From: Alkalihalobacillus sp. BA299
GTDB lineage: Bacteria > Bacillota > Bacilli > Bacillales > Bacillaceae_F
Reading direction: 5' to 3'
Assembly: GCF_017745675.1 (NCBI RefSeq)
Contig: NZ_JAFLJM010000006.1
Span: 1-64,000, forward strand
DNA: 64,000 nt
The translations under genes and the position numbers were made by a program. The notes beneath the pieces are model-generated. The model saw only the letters and a program-made list of their open reading frames with translations. It was not told the DNA's origin and did no database searches. Positions 36,735 to 46,219 of this stretch are shown in pieces. The first letter of the stretch is position 1. Each line of letters starts with the position of its first letter.

Positions 36735-36853
36735 ATGAGCCAATTATTAAAAACGTTTTAGTGATTTTTACATGTATAATTTCAACTTCACTTTCATTTT
36801 ATATGTACATATATTTATTAATGGACTTAATTCTTGGTATCTTTTGCAAATAA
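36735..36853 (+). pseudogene. possible 39-aa membrane peptide gene, frameshifted
   Basis: GGAGGGG lies 4-5 bases before an ATG (36735) whose frame stops after 8 codons (MSQLLKTF). If one A is added to the run at 36749-36753, the frame continues as MSQLLKNVLVIF, then a hydrophobic helix, to FCK and a stop at 36851. The corrected peptide would be 39 residues with a single membrane helix. The ribosome binding site is strong, but no homology is known to me, so either a real broken small gene or chance is possible. Confidence 0.4.
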
Positions 36854-36919
36854 AAAGAAACATACGTGAATTTTTGCTATACTGTTTAGAGCATAGTAAT
36901 GATAAGGTGGAGTACAGGC

Positions 36920-37453
36920 ATGACAAAACCAAATGAAATAATTAATATTTTACGTCATTCTCGGCATGATTGGTTAAATGTAATCCAATTGATCAAAGGA
37001 AACCTTGCCTTGAATCGTCCTGAACGAGTCGAAGAGATTATTCAATCTGTCATACAGCAGTCTCAAAATGAAAGTAAGCTATCCAATTTAAACATACCAG
37101 TGATTGTTGCGGATTTATTAACTTTTAATTGGGAAAACCATGGGTATAAACTAGAAATAGAAGTTATTGGTGACGCAAAAGATTTAAGTCATTATGAGCA
37201 GGAATTGCATGAATGGTATTCTCAGTTCATGCAACTTCTTGATCAATGCTGCGATGAAGGTACAGAAAATCACTTATTGATTACATTTCAACTATTAGTA
37301 GATGAAACAAAATTAATGTTTGATTATCAAGGACAGTTCAAAGAAATTTCATTAATTAATTCTTGGTTGCAGTCCCGATCATCAGAGCTATTTTTTATTA
37401 CTGAAGAACAAGTTTCAGTTAATGAATTGTTTTTTGTTGTAACGTTGAAATAA
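36920..37453 (+). CDS. spo0B: Spo0B sporulation initiation phosphotransferase
   Basis: About 177 residues. The N-terminal helical hairpin carries the phospho-accepting His in the block [17 protein letters not shown] (around residue 15-30), and the C-terminal part resembles a degenerate kinase ATPase domain. Spo0B passes phosphoryl groups from Spo0F to Spo0A. ATG at 36920 is preceded by AAGGTGGAG; the frame opens at 36899. obg follows after 17 bases, the same pair as in B. subtilis. Confidence 0.9.
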   Translation: MTKPNEIINILRHSRHDWLNVIQLIKGNLALNRPERVEEIIQSVIQQSQNESKLSNLNIPVIVADLLTFNWENHGYKLEIEVIGDAKDLSHYEQELHEWYSQFMQLLDQCCDEGTENHLLITFQLLVDETKLMFDYQGQFKEISLINSWLQSRSSELFFITEEQVSVNELFFVVTLK

Positions 37454-37470
37454 TTAGAGGTGAGAACAAG

Positions 37471-38754
37471 ATGTTTGTAGATAAGGTTAAGGTTTATGTT
37501 AAAGGTGGCGACGGAGGTAATGGTATGGTTGCCTACCGCCGTGAAAAATATGTTCCAGATGGTGGTCCAGCTGGTGGGGATGGCGGAAAAGGAGCAGACG
37601 TTGTTTTTGAAGTCGAAGAGGGATTACGAACGCTTATGGATTTTCGGTATCAAAAGCACTTTAAAGCACCTAGAGGAGAGCATGGGCGTCCTAAAAATCA
37701 ACATGGGAAAAATGCTGACGATTATGTAATCAAAGTTCCTCCAGGTACAACAGTCGTGGATGATGACACGAAGGAAGTGATCGCGGATTTAACGCAACAT
37801 GGTCAACGGGCAGTCATTGCTAAAGGTGGTCGCGGAGGACGAGGAAATACTCGGTTTGCAACGCCATCCAATCCAGCACCAGAAATTGCCGAAAATGGAG
37901 AACCAGGTATAGAAAGGTATGTAACGTTAGAATTAAAAGTTCTAGCTGATGTCGGTTTAGTTGGATTTCCTAGTGTAGGTAAGTCTACACTTTTATCTGT
38001 TGTTTCTGCTGCAAAGCCTAAAATTGCTGATTACCATTTTACAACCCTCACTCCAAACTTAGGTGTTGTCGAAACTGAAGATGGTAGGAGTTTTGTAATG
38101 GCAGACCTACCAGGATTAATTGAAGGAGCTCATTCTGGGGTGGGATTAGGTCATCAATTTTTAAGACATATTGAACGTACGAAAGTCATTGTACATATTG
38201 TTGATATGTCTGCGCTTGAAGGTCGTGATCCTTATGAAGATTTCTTGAAAATTAATGATGAATTAAAACAGTACAACATGCGTCTGTTGGAACGACCGCA
38301 AATAATTGTTGCCAATAAAATGGACATGCCAGATGCAGAAGAAAACCTCGAGAAATTTAAAGAACAGCTACAAGAAGATCTTCCGATTTTTCCAATATCA
38401 GCTTTTACAAGGCAAGGTGTGAGGGAGCTTCTCTTAGCGATTGCAGACAAAGTGGACAATACGCCTGAGTTTCCACTATATGAGGAAGTACCTGACCAAA
38501 CGAGAGTATTGTATCGACATGAAAAGAAAGAAGATCCATTTATTATTACACGAGCGGATGATGGTTCGTATGTTATTTCAGGCGCCGATATAGAAAAATT
38601 ATTCAAAATGACTGACTTTTCACGGGACGAGTCGGTTCGTCGTTTTGCAAGGCAGTTACGTGGAATGGGAGTAGATGATGCATTACGTAAGCGTGGTGCA
38701 AAAGACGGGGATATTGTTCGTTTATTGGAGTACGAATTTGAGTTTGTTGAATAA
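37471..38754 (+). CDS. obg: GTPase Obg/CgtA
   Basis: 427 residues, with three domains: glycine-rich Obg fold (1-157), G domain with GFPSVGKST (G1), DLPGLIEGA (G3) and NKMDMP (G4), and a C-terminal OCT domain. Obg acts in 50S ribosome assembly and in the stress and sporulation responses. AGAGGTGAG precedes the ATG. It is co-transcribed with spo0B and followed by a terminator at 38766. Confidence 0.96.
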   Translation: MFVDKVKVYVKGGDGGNGMVAYRREKYVPDGGPAGGDGGKGADVVFEVEEGLRTLMDFRYQKHFKAPRGEHGRPKNQHGKNADDYVIKVPPGTTVVDDDTKEVIADLTQHGQRAVIAKGGRGGRGNTRFATPSNPAPEIAENGEPGIERYVTLELKVLADVGLVGFPSVGKSTLLSVVSAAKPKIADYHFTTLTPNLGVVETEDGRSFVMADLPGLIEGAHSGVGLGHQFLRHIERTKVIVHIVDMSALEGRDPYEDFLKINDELKQYNMRLLERPQIIVANKMDMPDAEENLEKFKEQLQEDLPIFPISAFTRQGVRELLLAIADKVDNTPEFPLYEEVPDQTRVLYRHEKKEDPFIITRADDGSYVISGADIEKLFKMTDFSRDESVRRFARQLRGMGVDDALRKRGAKDGDIVRLLEYEFEFVE

Positions 38755-38765
38755 GCTATTATAAG

Positions 38766-38797
38766 AAAGCTGCCTGGTGCAAGGCGGCTTTTTAAGT
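38766..38797 (+). terminator. intrinsic terminator after obg
   Basis: aaagctgcct pairs with aggcggcttt (one wobble) around a 6-base loop, followed by T-rich sequence. Confidence 0.75.
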
Positions 38798-38902
38798 TGT
38801 TAAAGCGTAGTTAAAAAGTCTTTCCTTGATGAGAAAAACTTTTATTTTTTAGAATGTCTGTTATTATAAAAAAAGCTGAAAAGGATAATGGGGAAATTAC
38901 CA

Positions 38903-38931
38903 TTGTCAAAAAGTTCTAACAAATTTATAAT
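38903..38931 (+). promoter_or_regulatory. sigma-A promoter for pheB-pheA
   Basis: TTGTCA (38903-38908) and TATAAT (38926-38931) are 17 bp apart; a second TATAAT follows 8 bases later. The pheB start is about 35 bases downstream. Confidence 0.72.
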
Positions 38932-38967
38932 GATATAATAGCTTTAGATGGAATGGGTGGTGGTACG

Positions 38968-39417
38968 ATGTCCAAAGGGATTGAACAATTTTACCTCGTT
39001 CGTGAAGATATGTTAACTGAGGCGATGCAAAAAACATTGGAAGCGAAAGAGTTATTAGAATCAGGTAAAGTGAAAAAAATTAATGAAGCTGTGAAAGAAG
39101 TTGGCTTAAGCCGAAGTGCATTCTATAAATATCGCGACGGAATATACCCTTTTCATAAAATGGTTAAAGAGAAGATTATCACCTTATCCATTAATTTAGA
39201 GGATCGTTCAGGAACTTTATCCCAACTACTTTCCATTGTGGCAGCTTCGGGGTGTAATGTATTAACGATTAACCAAACGATCCCATTGAAAGGAAAAGCT
39301 AATATTACATTATCTTTAGATACAGTTTCTATGAAAATAGAAGTAAGTAAGCTTATTGAATATATTCGTGAACTAGAAACTGTTGTAAAAGTTGAAATTG
39401 TTGGATCAGGCTCTTAA
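38968..39417 (+). CDS. pheB: PheB, ACT-domain protein
   Basis: 149 residues: an N-terminal helix-turn-helix-like part ([25 protein letters not shown]) written as [13 protein letters not shown] and [12 protein letters not shown], and a C-terminal ACT domain ([18 protein letters not shown]). It is the UPF0735 family, encoded just before pheA in Bacillus; a role in aromatic amino acid regulation is presumed, not shown. ATG at 38968 follows GGGTGGTGG; the frame opens at 38953. It ends 22 bases before pheA. Confidence 0.9.
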   Translation: MSKGIEQFYLVREDMLTEAMQKTLEAKELLESGKVKKINEAVKEVGLSRSAFYKYRDGIYPFHKMVKEKIITLSINLEDRSGTLSQLLSIVAASGCNVLTINQTIPLKGKANITLSLDTVSMKIEVSKLIEYIRELETVVKVEIVGSGS

Positions 39418-39439
39418 CAGAAAGGAACGGTGTACTAAA

Positions 39440-40327
39440 GTGAAAACGATTGGATTTTTAGGACCAGCTGGAACATTCACAGAAATGGCTACAATGTCAA
39501 TTTTTCCAGAACTAAAACGAAAAGAATTTGCAACTATTCCAGCATGCATGGATGGTGTTTCTAAAGGAGATGTGGATGCCGCAGTTGTTCCATTAGAAAA
39601 TGCAATTGAAGGCTCAGTAAATTTAACATTAGATTATATTATTCATAAACATCAACTACCAATCGTTGGGGAAGTCGTCGTACCTGTTGAACAACATTTA
39701 CTTATTCATCCAAGACATATAGATGATTGGAAATCTGTTAATACAATATATTCTCATCCACATGCAATCGCTCAATGTCATGAATTTTTAAGAATGGCAT
39801 TACCGGATAGTGAATTAAATTATACAAATTCAACAAGTGCTGCAGCAAAGTTTATTATGGAAAATCCAAACCTTAAAGCAGCAGCGATTGGTAATGAACT
39901 AGCAGCGAAAACGTACAATCTATCGATAATTGAAAAGAACATCCATGATTACGAAAATAATCGAACACGTTTTGTTGTTTTATCTAGAAAACAGGAGGAT
40001 ATCATTACGCCACATAATATAGGCCATAAAACGACGTTAATGGTAACACTACCTTCTGATTATTCAGGAGCATTACACCAAGTTTTAAGTGCATTTTCAT
40101 GGAGAAAGCTTAACCTGTCTAAAATTGAATCACGTCCAATGAAAACAGGGCTAGGTAACTATTTCTTTGTCATTGATGTTGAGCAAAAGATGGATGAGAT
40201 ATTAATTCCAGGTGTAATTGCTGAACTAGAAGCATTGGGCTGTGGAGTTCGAGTATTAGGTAGTTATCCGTGTTTTACAATTACTTCTAGGAAAGAAAAA
40301 GAAGAAGCAGTCAAGAGACCAATTTAA
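39440..40327 (+). CDS. pheA: prephenate dehydratase PheA
   Basis: 295 residues. It converts prephenate to phenylpyruvate in phenylalanine synthesis. The catalytic domain has GPAGTFTEMA near the start and the TRFVVLSRK end motif; an ACT domain (ALHQVLSAFSWRKLNLSKIESRP in parts ALHQVLSAF and LNLSKIESRP) gives feedback inhibition by phenylalanine. GTG at 39440 has AAAGGAACGG upstream; the frame is open from 39392 inside pheB. Confidence 0.95.
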   Translation: MKTIGFLGPAGTFTEMATMSIFPELKRKEFATIPACMDGVSKGDVDAAVVPLENAIEGSVNLTLDYIIHKHQLPIVGEVVVPVEQHLLIHPRHIDDWKSVNTIYSHPHAIAQCHEFLRMALPDSELNYTNSTSAAAKFIMENPNLKAAAIGNELAAKTYNLSIIEKNIHDYENNRTRFVVLSRKQEDIITPHNIGHKTTLMVTLPSDYSGALHQVLSAFSWRKLNLSKIESRPMKTGLGNYFFVIDVEQKMDEILIPGVIAELEALGCGVRVLGSYPCFTITSRKEKEEAVKRPI

Positions 40328-40378
40328 TGCAGTAAGAAGGAAAACTGAAATTAAGTATATGTTACAGGATGAAGTTAT

Positions 40379-40417
40379 TTGACGACCGTAGGCTATAGAT
40401 GCAAATACGGTCGTCAA
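40379..40417. repeat. inverted repeat downstream of pheA
   Basis: A perfect 12-bp inverted repeat (ttgacgaccgta / tacggtcgtcaa) separated by 15 bases. No T run follows on either strand, so it is a weak terminator candidate or a protein-binding or mRNA-stabilising site. Confidence 0.6.
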
Positions 40418-40461
40418 AGCTTAATACTTCTGTTAATTTAAGGCTATTTTATTTTCAAAAT

Positions 40462-40507
40462 CTTCACGCATAGCGTGAAGAGCCAAGCATCCGCTTGGCT
40501 TACGGTC
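40462..40507. repeat. double-hairpin dispersed repeat, copy 1
   Basis: Two adjacent hairpins: cttcacgc-ata-gcgtgaag (40462-40480) and agccaagc-atcc-gcttggct (40481-40500), followed by tacggtcc. A diverged copy in the same orientation is at 54565-54615, where the second stem keeps pairing by G-T wobbles. It lies between the convergent pheA and niaR genes. Confidence 0.6.
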
Positions 40508-40542
40508 CAAAAGCTAAAAGCAACAATCTTAGAGAAAAAAGC

Positions 40543-41076
40543 CTAATTTAATAAAAAACCTCTTTGTTTTAAAGCATTAACCGCCGCTTCGATATGTTCC
40601 ATTCGATCAGCTTCAATGGTGTGAAGATGTACACCTTCAGTCAGTTCAGAAAGAAGTAAAGCTTTCGTATCACGCATTTTTGTCATAAACTGAATCACGT
40701 CGTTTCGGTTATTTAACATTAATGATCCTGTCAGATCACCGTAAATAGGATGTTCTATCATTACATCTCGAATGGTAATACGGTGATCAACAAGTAGTAA
40801 AAGTTCTTCTTCCGTTTCTTCAGGAGTGTGTTGACAAGCAATCACTTGTTTCACAGTTTGTTCTTCTTGAGTTGGTTTGATATACATATACCCTTGTGCG
40901 GTAGCTAATAAAGGATGATTTCTAGCTTTTAATATAGAAATATCCTGAACGATAACTTGGCGGCTGACCCCAGTCTTTTCAGCAAGCTCATTCCCGGTAA
41001 TTGGAGCTGTTGATGATTTTAACCAGCTTAAAATTAACTTCCTACGTTCTTCTCCTAATATTTTTTTTGAAGTCAT
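40543..41076 (-). CDS. niaR: NiaR (YrxA/NadR) niacin-responsive repressor
   Basis: 177 residues: an N-terminal winged helix (ILSWLKSSTAPITGNELAEKTGVSRQVIVQDI in parts TGNELAEKTGVSRQ and VIVQDISILKAR) and a C-terminal 3H domain with conserved histidines (LVDHRITIRDVMIEHPIYG in parts). It is the Firmicute repressor of NAD synthesis genes, sensing nicotinate. It is the second gene of nifS-niaR, divergent from nadBCA; a likely operator is at 42320-42340. Confidence 0.9.
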   Translation of the reverse strand: MTSKKILGEERRKLILSWLKSSTAPITGNELAEKTGVSRQVIVQDISILKARNHPLLATAQGYMYIKPTQEEQTVKQVIACQHTPEETEEELLLLVDHRITIRDVMIEHPIYGDLTGSLMLNNRNDVIQFMTKMRDTKALLLSELTEGVHLHTIEADRMEHIEAAVNALKQRGFLLN

Positions 41077-41091
41077 TATTTTCCTCTCTTC

Positions 41092-42219
41092 CTAGTAATA
41101 AAAGTTTTCTATAATATCGTTGATGGCTTTGGCGATATAATGAATATGATCTTCAGTTGTATCTACCCCGAAAGATATTCGAATCATTTCTCTTGCTTCG
41201 TCTAGATTTTTTCCCGTTTCTGTCATTGCTTTTGAAGGAGCAGTTTGTCCAACTTTGCAGGCACTACCTGTGGATATAGCAATCCCTCGCCGATTACATT
41301 CAAGCATCATATATTGTCCTTCAATTCCTTTTATACGTAGGCAAAGGTGATGCGCTAATCGCCTTGTCGGATGACCTTCAAGAATGACTTTTGATGAATC
41401 AATAGAGGATAAAAACAATTTCTGTAATTGCTCGAAGCGTTGTAATTCATTATCCATTGATTGAATAGAGTCCGTTGCTGCAATTGTAAAAGCTGCAATA
41501 CCAGGTACGTTTCCAGTGCCTTGACGGAATCCTTTTTCTTGTGAACTATTGGGAACAGATGCTTGCCATGAGATGTCAGGAGATAAGTAGACAGCACCTA
41601 CTCCTTTAGGACCGTATATTTTATGTGCTGACATCGAAACAGCCGACAGATGAAAAGCCTCTACGTCAATTGGGATTTTCCCAAAGGTTTGGACACAATC
41701 ACTATGAAATAATACATTTTTACACTTTAATAATCCACCGATATCCTTCATATTTTGAATCGTTCCAAGTTCACTATTGGCATGGCCGATTGAAACAAGT
41801 ATCGTATTCTCATTAATTTCTTGCTCTAATAGTTCAAGTTCCACTTCTCCATATGAATTGACGGGAACAAACGATATTGTAAAACCTTCCTCTAGTAAAA
41901 CATTTAATGAATTAATTACGGATGGATGCTCGATTTTTGTTGTAATGATATGGTTTCCTCTATGCTTATTTCCTCTTGCAATTGATAAAAGTGATAAATA
42001 ATTACTTTCTGAACCACCACTTGTAAAAAAAATGCCTTCTTTTTCTGCTTGGATCATCTTTGCTATATCTTCTCTTGATTGCTCAAGCAAATGATTTGCC
42101 ATAGTACCGTAATCATGAAGGCTACTCGGGTTACCGAAGTGTTCCTTTGCTACTTTTGAGTAGATGGTTAATGACTTTTCTGACATAGGAGTTGTAGCAC
42201 AATAATCGAGATAGATCAT
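41092..42219 (-). CDS. nifS: NifS-like cysteine desulfurase (for NadA iron-sulfur cluster)
   Basis: 375 residues of class-V PLP enzymes. The PLP lysine is in SAHKIYGPKGVG (around 200) and the catalytic Cys in STGSACKVGQ (around 325). In B. subtilis the equivalent gene, divergent from nadBCA, supplies sulfur for the [4Fe-4S] cluster of NadA. GAAAGAAGG precedes the ATG. niaR follows after 15 bases. It is a group-II-like, NAD-specific desulfurase by position, not by sequence. Confidence 0.88.
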   Translation of the reverse strand: MIYLDYCATTPMSEKSLTIYSKVAKEHFGNPSSLHDYGTMANHLLEQSREDIAKMIQAEKEGIFFTSGGSESNYLSLLSIARGNKHRGNHIITTKIEHPSVINSLNVLLEEGFTISFVPVNSYGEVELELLEQEINENTILVSIGHANSELGTIQNMKDIGGLLKCKNVLFHSDCVQTFGKIPIDVEAFHLSAVSMSAHKIYGPKGVGAVYLSPDISWQASVPNSSQEKGFRQGTGNVPGIAAFTIAATDSIQSMDNELQRFEQLQKLFLSSIDSSKVILEGHPTRRLAHHLCLRIKGIEGQYMMLECNRRGIAISTGSACKVGQTAPSKAMTETGKNLDEAREMIRISFGVDTTEDHIHYIAKAINDIIENFYY

Positions 42220-42319
42220 TTATAGAAACCTTCTTTCAGATGAATTTCGTCATTTTCTAAAATATAACACTGATCTAAATATAAAAAAACTCTTGTCACT
42301 AGTTTAAAATTATGTAAAG

Positions 42320-42340
42320 ATAGGTGTCAAGACAGATGTA
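42320..42340 (+). promoter_or_regulatory. candidate NiaR operator between nifS and nadB
   Basis: The core TGTC-aa-GACA (42325-42334) is a perfect short palindrome within ataggtgtcaagacagatgt. It resembles the NiaR boxes of Firmicutes, which I recall as built on a TGTC..GACA core. It lies about 30 bases before the nadB start, in the divergent region, where repression of nadBCA would act. Inference from context. Confidence 0.5.
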
Positions 42341-42364
42341 AATGACTAAGGGGGTCATTTAAAT

Positions 42365-43951
42365 ATGAACGTATATACTTCAGATGTCATTATTGTAGGA
42401 AGTGGACTTGCTGGATTAATGGCAGCTGAACTTCTTTCTTTCCATAAGAATGTGATAATTGTCACAAAGTCTGAGATAGAGCATAGCAATTCAATGTTAG
42501 CTCAAGGCGGAATAGCGGCAGTAATTGATAACGAAGATGATTGGAGAGATCATTTTCTGGATACAATTCGAGCTGGCTGCTATTACAATAGCGAGGATGC
42601 TACTGAGCTTCTTGTAAAGCAAGGTGCCTATATGATTGAGAAACTAGAAGCACTTGGTATTCAATTTGATAAAAACAAAGATGGTAAGTACGTACTAGGT
42701 CAAGAAGGAGCGCATATGAAACGGCGAATCCTTCATGCAGGTGGAGACGCAACAGGGAAGGAGCTCACCTCAAAATTGATCTCGAGAGTTAAACAACATG
42801 TTCCTATTCATGCCCATGTGGATGCTATTGATCTAATAGTCGACAATAATCGGTGTATTGGTGTCATGTGCATAGATGAAAATCAACAGGTTGTCCAATA
42901 TTTTGCAAAGCATATAGTATTAGCGACAGGTGGAGCAGGACAACTATACTCCGTCACTTCTAACGATTCGTCCATTACTGGGGACGGAATGGCACTCGCT
43001 TATCGTGCAGGAGCACGTCTTGCTGATATGGAGTTTGTTCAATTTCATCCAACGATGCTCGTAAAGGATGAAAAAGGAGCGGGCTTAGTATCAGAAGCCG
43101 TGAGGGGTGAAGGGGCCAGGCTTGTTACTGAAGACGGTAAGCTATTAATGGAAGACAAGCATGAGCTTGGTGATTTAGCTCCTAGAGATGTTGTAGCAAG
43201 AGAAATTTATCAAAAGGTCTCACAGAAGCAAAAGGTTTTTCTAGATATACGTTCGATTAAACATTTTGAAAAGAAGTTCCCTTCAGTAACTAATCTCTGC
43301 AGAAAAGCAGGAATTCACATAGAAAAAGGGTTAATTCCAATTGCTCCTGGGGCCCATTTTGTAATGGGGGGAGTAGAAACAAATGCACAAGGAAGAACAT
43401 CTCTTAATGGTTTATATGCTATTGGAGAAGTTGCGAATACAGGAGTGCATGGAGCCAATCGGTTAGCGAGTAACTCGCTATTAGAAGGTATAGTATTTGC
43501 CAACGAACTAGCACAGACGATCGTTCATGCTAAAGAAAACGTATTGAAACCAAGAATGAGTCCCAACGTTAGTAGTATCAAAAATTATTCACATCCACTA
43601 CCAACCAAGAACGAAATTCAAGCAATAATGTCTAATTATGTTGGGATAGTGAGGACAAAAGAAAATCTATTACAGGCCATGCGCTGGTATGAGTTGTATA
43701 AACCTCTCATTCAATCGAAGCAATATTACGAGCTTACTTCTGAAGAGCACACGATAAGAAACATGCTGACAGTAGGATATTTAATTACAGCTTCAGCCCT
43801 TTGTCGAAAGGAAAGTCGTGGTAGTCACTTTCGCACAGATTTTCCGCTGTCCAATGAATGTTGGTTAAATCAAACGGTTTATTGTTCCATTAACAAGAAT
43901 GGACCGTTTACGCTAAGCAAAAAAGACTTTGTTAGTAATTTTGTCATTTAG
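42365..43951 (+). CDS. nadB: L-aspartate oxidase NadB
   Basis: 528 residues, FAD flavoprotein. SDVIIVGSGLAGLMAAELLS near the N-terminus is the dinucleotide fold, SMLAQGGIAAVI, GGAGQLYSVTSND and APGAHFVMGGV (substrate site), and TGVHGANRLASNSLLEG are family signatures. It oxidises L-aspartate to iminoaspartate, the first step of de novo NAD synthesis; NadA is the next. AAGGGGGTC precedes the ATG. It forms an operon with nadC and nadA. Confidence 0.95.
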   Translation: MNVYTSDVIIVGSGLAGLMAAELLSFHKNVIIVTKSEIEHSNSMLAQGGIAAVIDNEDDWRDHFLDTIRAGCYYNSEDATELLVKQGAYMIEKLEALGIQFDKNKDGKYVLGQEGAHMKRRILHAGGDATGKELTSKLISRVKQHVPIHAHVDAIDLIVDNNRCIGVMCIDENQQVVQYFAKHIVLATGGAGQLYSVTSNDSSITGDGMALAYRAGARLADMEFVQFHPTMLVKDEKGAGLVSEAVRGEGARLVTEDGKLLMEDKHELGDLAPRDVVAREIYQKVSQKQKVFLDIRSIKHFEKKFPSVTNLCRKAGIHIEKGLIPIAPGAHFVMGGVETNAQGRTSLNGLYAIGEVANTGVHGANRLASNSLLEGIVFANELAQTIVHAKENVLKPRMSPNVSSIKNYSHPLPTKNEIQAIMSNYVGIVRTKENLLQAMRWYELYKPLIQSKQYYELTSEEHTIRNMLTVGYLITASALCRKESRGSHFRTDFPLSNECWLNQTVYCSINKNGPFTLSKKDFVSNFVI

Positions 43952-43962
43952 GGGGGACTAGC

Positions 43963-44808
43963 ATGAATGATCTTAAAGTAAAAGAAAAGCTCCAGCAGTT
44001 TTTTATTGAAGATATCGGTGAAGGTGATATTTCAACGACTACGATTTTTACTGATGATGATATACAAACAGGTAAATTTGTCGTTAAAGATGAAGGAGTC
44101 ATTGCAGGCTTAAGTATTATAAAGCTTGGCTTTGAAACACTTTGTTCCAATGTAGATGTTCAGATTAATTACACGGATGGTGATAAAGTTCATTTCGGAT
44201 CTTGTGTTGCACAAGTAACTGGTCCAGTAAAAACTTTATTAACAGGAGAACGAGTGATATTAAATTTACTACAACGTATGAGTGGAATTGCGACATTTAC
44301 AAGACTAGCGGTTGAAACATTAAACGATAAGCATACGAGGATCTGTGATACAAGAAAGACTACGCCAGGTTTACGAATGTTTGAAAAATTTGCCGTTCGA
44401 TGTGGGGGTGGATTTAACCACCGCTTCGGCCTTTATGACGGTGTAATGATCAAAGATAACCATATAACCGCAGCAGGTGGGATTACACAAGCTGTTAATA
44501 AAGCAAAGGCAACTTTAGGACATATGGTGAATATTGAGGTTGAAGTTGAAACAGAGGATGAAGTATTAGAAGCAATTGAAGCGGGAGCACATATTATTAT
44601 GTTTGATAATTGTCCACCAGATATTATGAAAAAATGGGTTGAACTAGTTCCTGCACATATTGTAACTGAAGCATCAGGTGGAATTAAAGTCAGTAACCTT
44701 GCTAATTATCGAAATGTAGGGGTCGATTATATATCACTCGGTGCATTAACACATTCAGTTAAATCATTAGATATAAGCTTTAATTTACAAGGGGGTAAAA
44801 AAGGATGA
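43963..44808 (+). CDS. nadC: quinolinate phosphoribosyltransferase NadC
   Basis: 281 residues. It joins quinolinate and PRPP to make nicotinate mononucleotide. [23 protein letters not shown] (in parts [11 protein letters not shown] and [10 protein letters not shown]), [15 protein letters not shown] and EASGGI are the active-site signatures. GGGGGGAC precedes the ATG, and the stop overlaps the nadA start by 4 bases. Confidence 0.96.
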   Translation: MNDLKVKEKLQQFFIEDIGEGDISTTTIFTDDDIQTGKFVVKDEGVIAGLSIIKLGFETLCSNVDVQINYTDGDKVHFGSCVAQVTGPVKTLLTGERVILNLLQRMSGIATFTRLAVETLNDKHTRICDTRKTTPGLRMFEKFAVRCGGGFNHRFGLYDGVMIKDNHITAAGGITQAVNKAKATLGHMVNIEVEVETEDEVLEAIEAGAHIIMFDNCPPDIMKKWVELVPAHIVTEASGGIKVSNLANYRNVGVDYISLGALTHSVKSLDISFNLQGGKKG

Positions 44809-45908
44809 GTTTATTAGAAGTAATGAGCACAACCCAAGTTCTACCAGAAAAATATCGACAAATGGCGACGGAAGAAATGGAAAATAGAATTCGTGAAATA
44901 AAAGCAGAATTAGGCGAAAAACTGTTCATACCAGGACATCATTATCAACGAGATGAAGTGATTCAGTTTGCAGACGCAACGGGTGACTCCTTACAACTGG
45001 CACAAATCTCTGCTAAAAATAGTAAAGCTGATTATGTCGTTTTTTGTGGGGTTCATTTTATGGCTGAAACAGCAGATATTTTAACAGATGAACGTCAAGT
45101 TGTTGTTTTACCAGATATGCGTGCAGGCTGTTCGATGGCAGATATGGCTGATATAAAACAAACAGAAAAAGCGTGGAAAGCATTAGAAAAGGATTTCGGA
45201 GATACGATACTCCCTTTAACTTATGTAAATAGTACTGCAGCAATTAAAGCGTTTTGTGGTCGTAATGGAGGAGCGACAGTAACTTCTTCGAATGCAAAAA
45301 AAATGGTTCAATGGGCTTTTACTCAAAAAGAACGAATTTTATTTTTACCTGATCAACATTTAGGTAGGAATACAGCGTATGATTTAGGAATTCCACTTGT
45401 ACAAATGGCAGTATGGGATCCATTAGCAGAAAAGCTTGAATATGAAGGTTCTCTTGATGAAATCAAAGTAATTTTATGGAAAGGGCATTGTTCGGTTCAT
45501 GAAAAGTTTACGGTTGAGAATATTCAAGAACTACGTGAAAATGATCCTGAATTCAAGGTTATCGTTCACCCTGAATGCACCCATGAAGTTGTTCAATTAG
45601 CAGATGATGCAGGATCTACTCACTATATAATTGAAAAATTAAAAGCAGCTCCACCTAATAGTAAGTGGGCAGTAGGTACAGAAATGAACTTAGTTCGTCG
45701 TTTAGGAAATGTCCACACGGATAAAACAGTTATATCATTAAACCCGAATATGTGTCCTTGTTTAACGATGAATCGCATCGATCTACCTCATCTATTATGG
45801 TCTTTAGAATCGATAGTAGAAGGTAAGCCAATTAATCAAATTAAAGTTGAAAATGATGTAGCGAAGGATGCTGTAATTGCATTAGAGCGTATGCTACAAC
45901 GTGTATAA
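44805..45908 (+). CDS. nadA: quinolinate synthase NadA
   Basis: 367 residues, the size of the Bacillus-type long NadA. It condenses iminoaspartate with dihydroxyacetone phosphate to quinolinate with a [4Fe-4S] cluster. [42 protein letters not shown] and [10 protein letters not shown] carry the cluster and active-site residues. It starts at the ATG overlapping the nadC stop (ATGA). A terminator follows at 45915, after which safA begins, the same order as in B. subtilis. Confidence 0.96.
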   Translation: MSLLEVMSTTQVLPEKYRQMATEEMENRIREIKAELGEKLFIPGHHYQRDEVIQFADATGDSLQLAQISAKNSKADYVVFCGVHFMAETADILTDERQVVVLPDMRAGCSMADMADIKQTEKAWKALEKDFGDTILPLTYVNSTAAIKAFCGRNGGATVTSSNAKKMVQWAFTQKERILFLPDQHLGRNTAYDLGIPLVQMAVWDPLAEKLEYEGSLDEIKVILWKGHCSVHEKFTVENIQELRENDPEFKVIVHPECTHEVVQLADDAGSTHYIIEKLKAAPPNSKWAVGTEMNLVRRLGNVHTDKTVISLNPNMCPCLTMNRIDLPHLLWSLESIVEGKPINQIKVENDVAKDAVIALERMLQRV

Positions 45909-45914
45909 CTATTC

Positions 45915-45950
45915 AAGAAGGAGATGAAGGAAAATCTCCTTCTTTTTTTA
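45915..45950 (+). terminator. intrinsic terminator after nadBCA
   Basis: aagaaggagat pairs with atctccttctt around an 8-base loop and continues into a long T run. Confidence 0.88.
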
Positions 45951-45970
45951 CAAATAAAAATTTTTAATAC

Positions 45971-46000
45971 ATACCATGTTAATTTATATGGTATTTTTTG
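45971..46000 (+). terminator. second hairpin before safA
   Basis: ataccat pairs with atggtat (10-base loop) followed by six T. It may be a backup terminator for nadBCA or belong to the safA leader. No gene lies in 45951-46219. Confidence 0.45.
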
Positions 46001-46219
46001 TTATTTTTATGTTAGTTGCACTTACATAAATGGGCGCTTTTTACTCTTTAGATCAAAAATTGTTATGGAGGGTACTAATTCTTTATCTCACACCAGGGAA
46101 ATACGTTTCAGTTATTCGTGGTAATAGGACAAGGTTTGGACGCATAGATTGACCTTAGAGAAATCATTTCGTCCATTTATTTAATTTAATAAAGGATACT
46201 AAGTTAAGGAGGGACATTT

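Noticed and set aside
45924-46124. 66-residue ORF after nadA
   Set aside because: Its start codon lies inside the nadA terminator hairpin and no family is recognisable.
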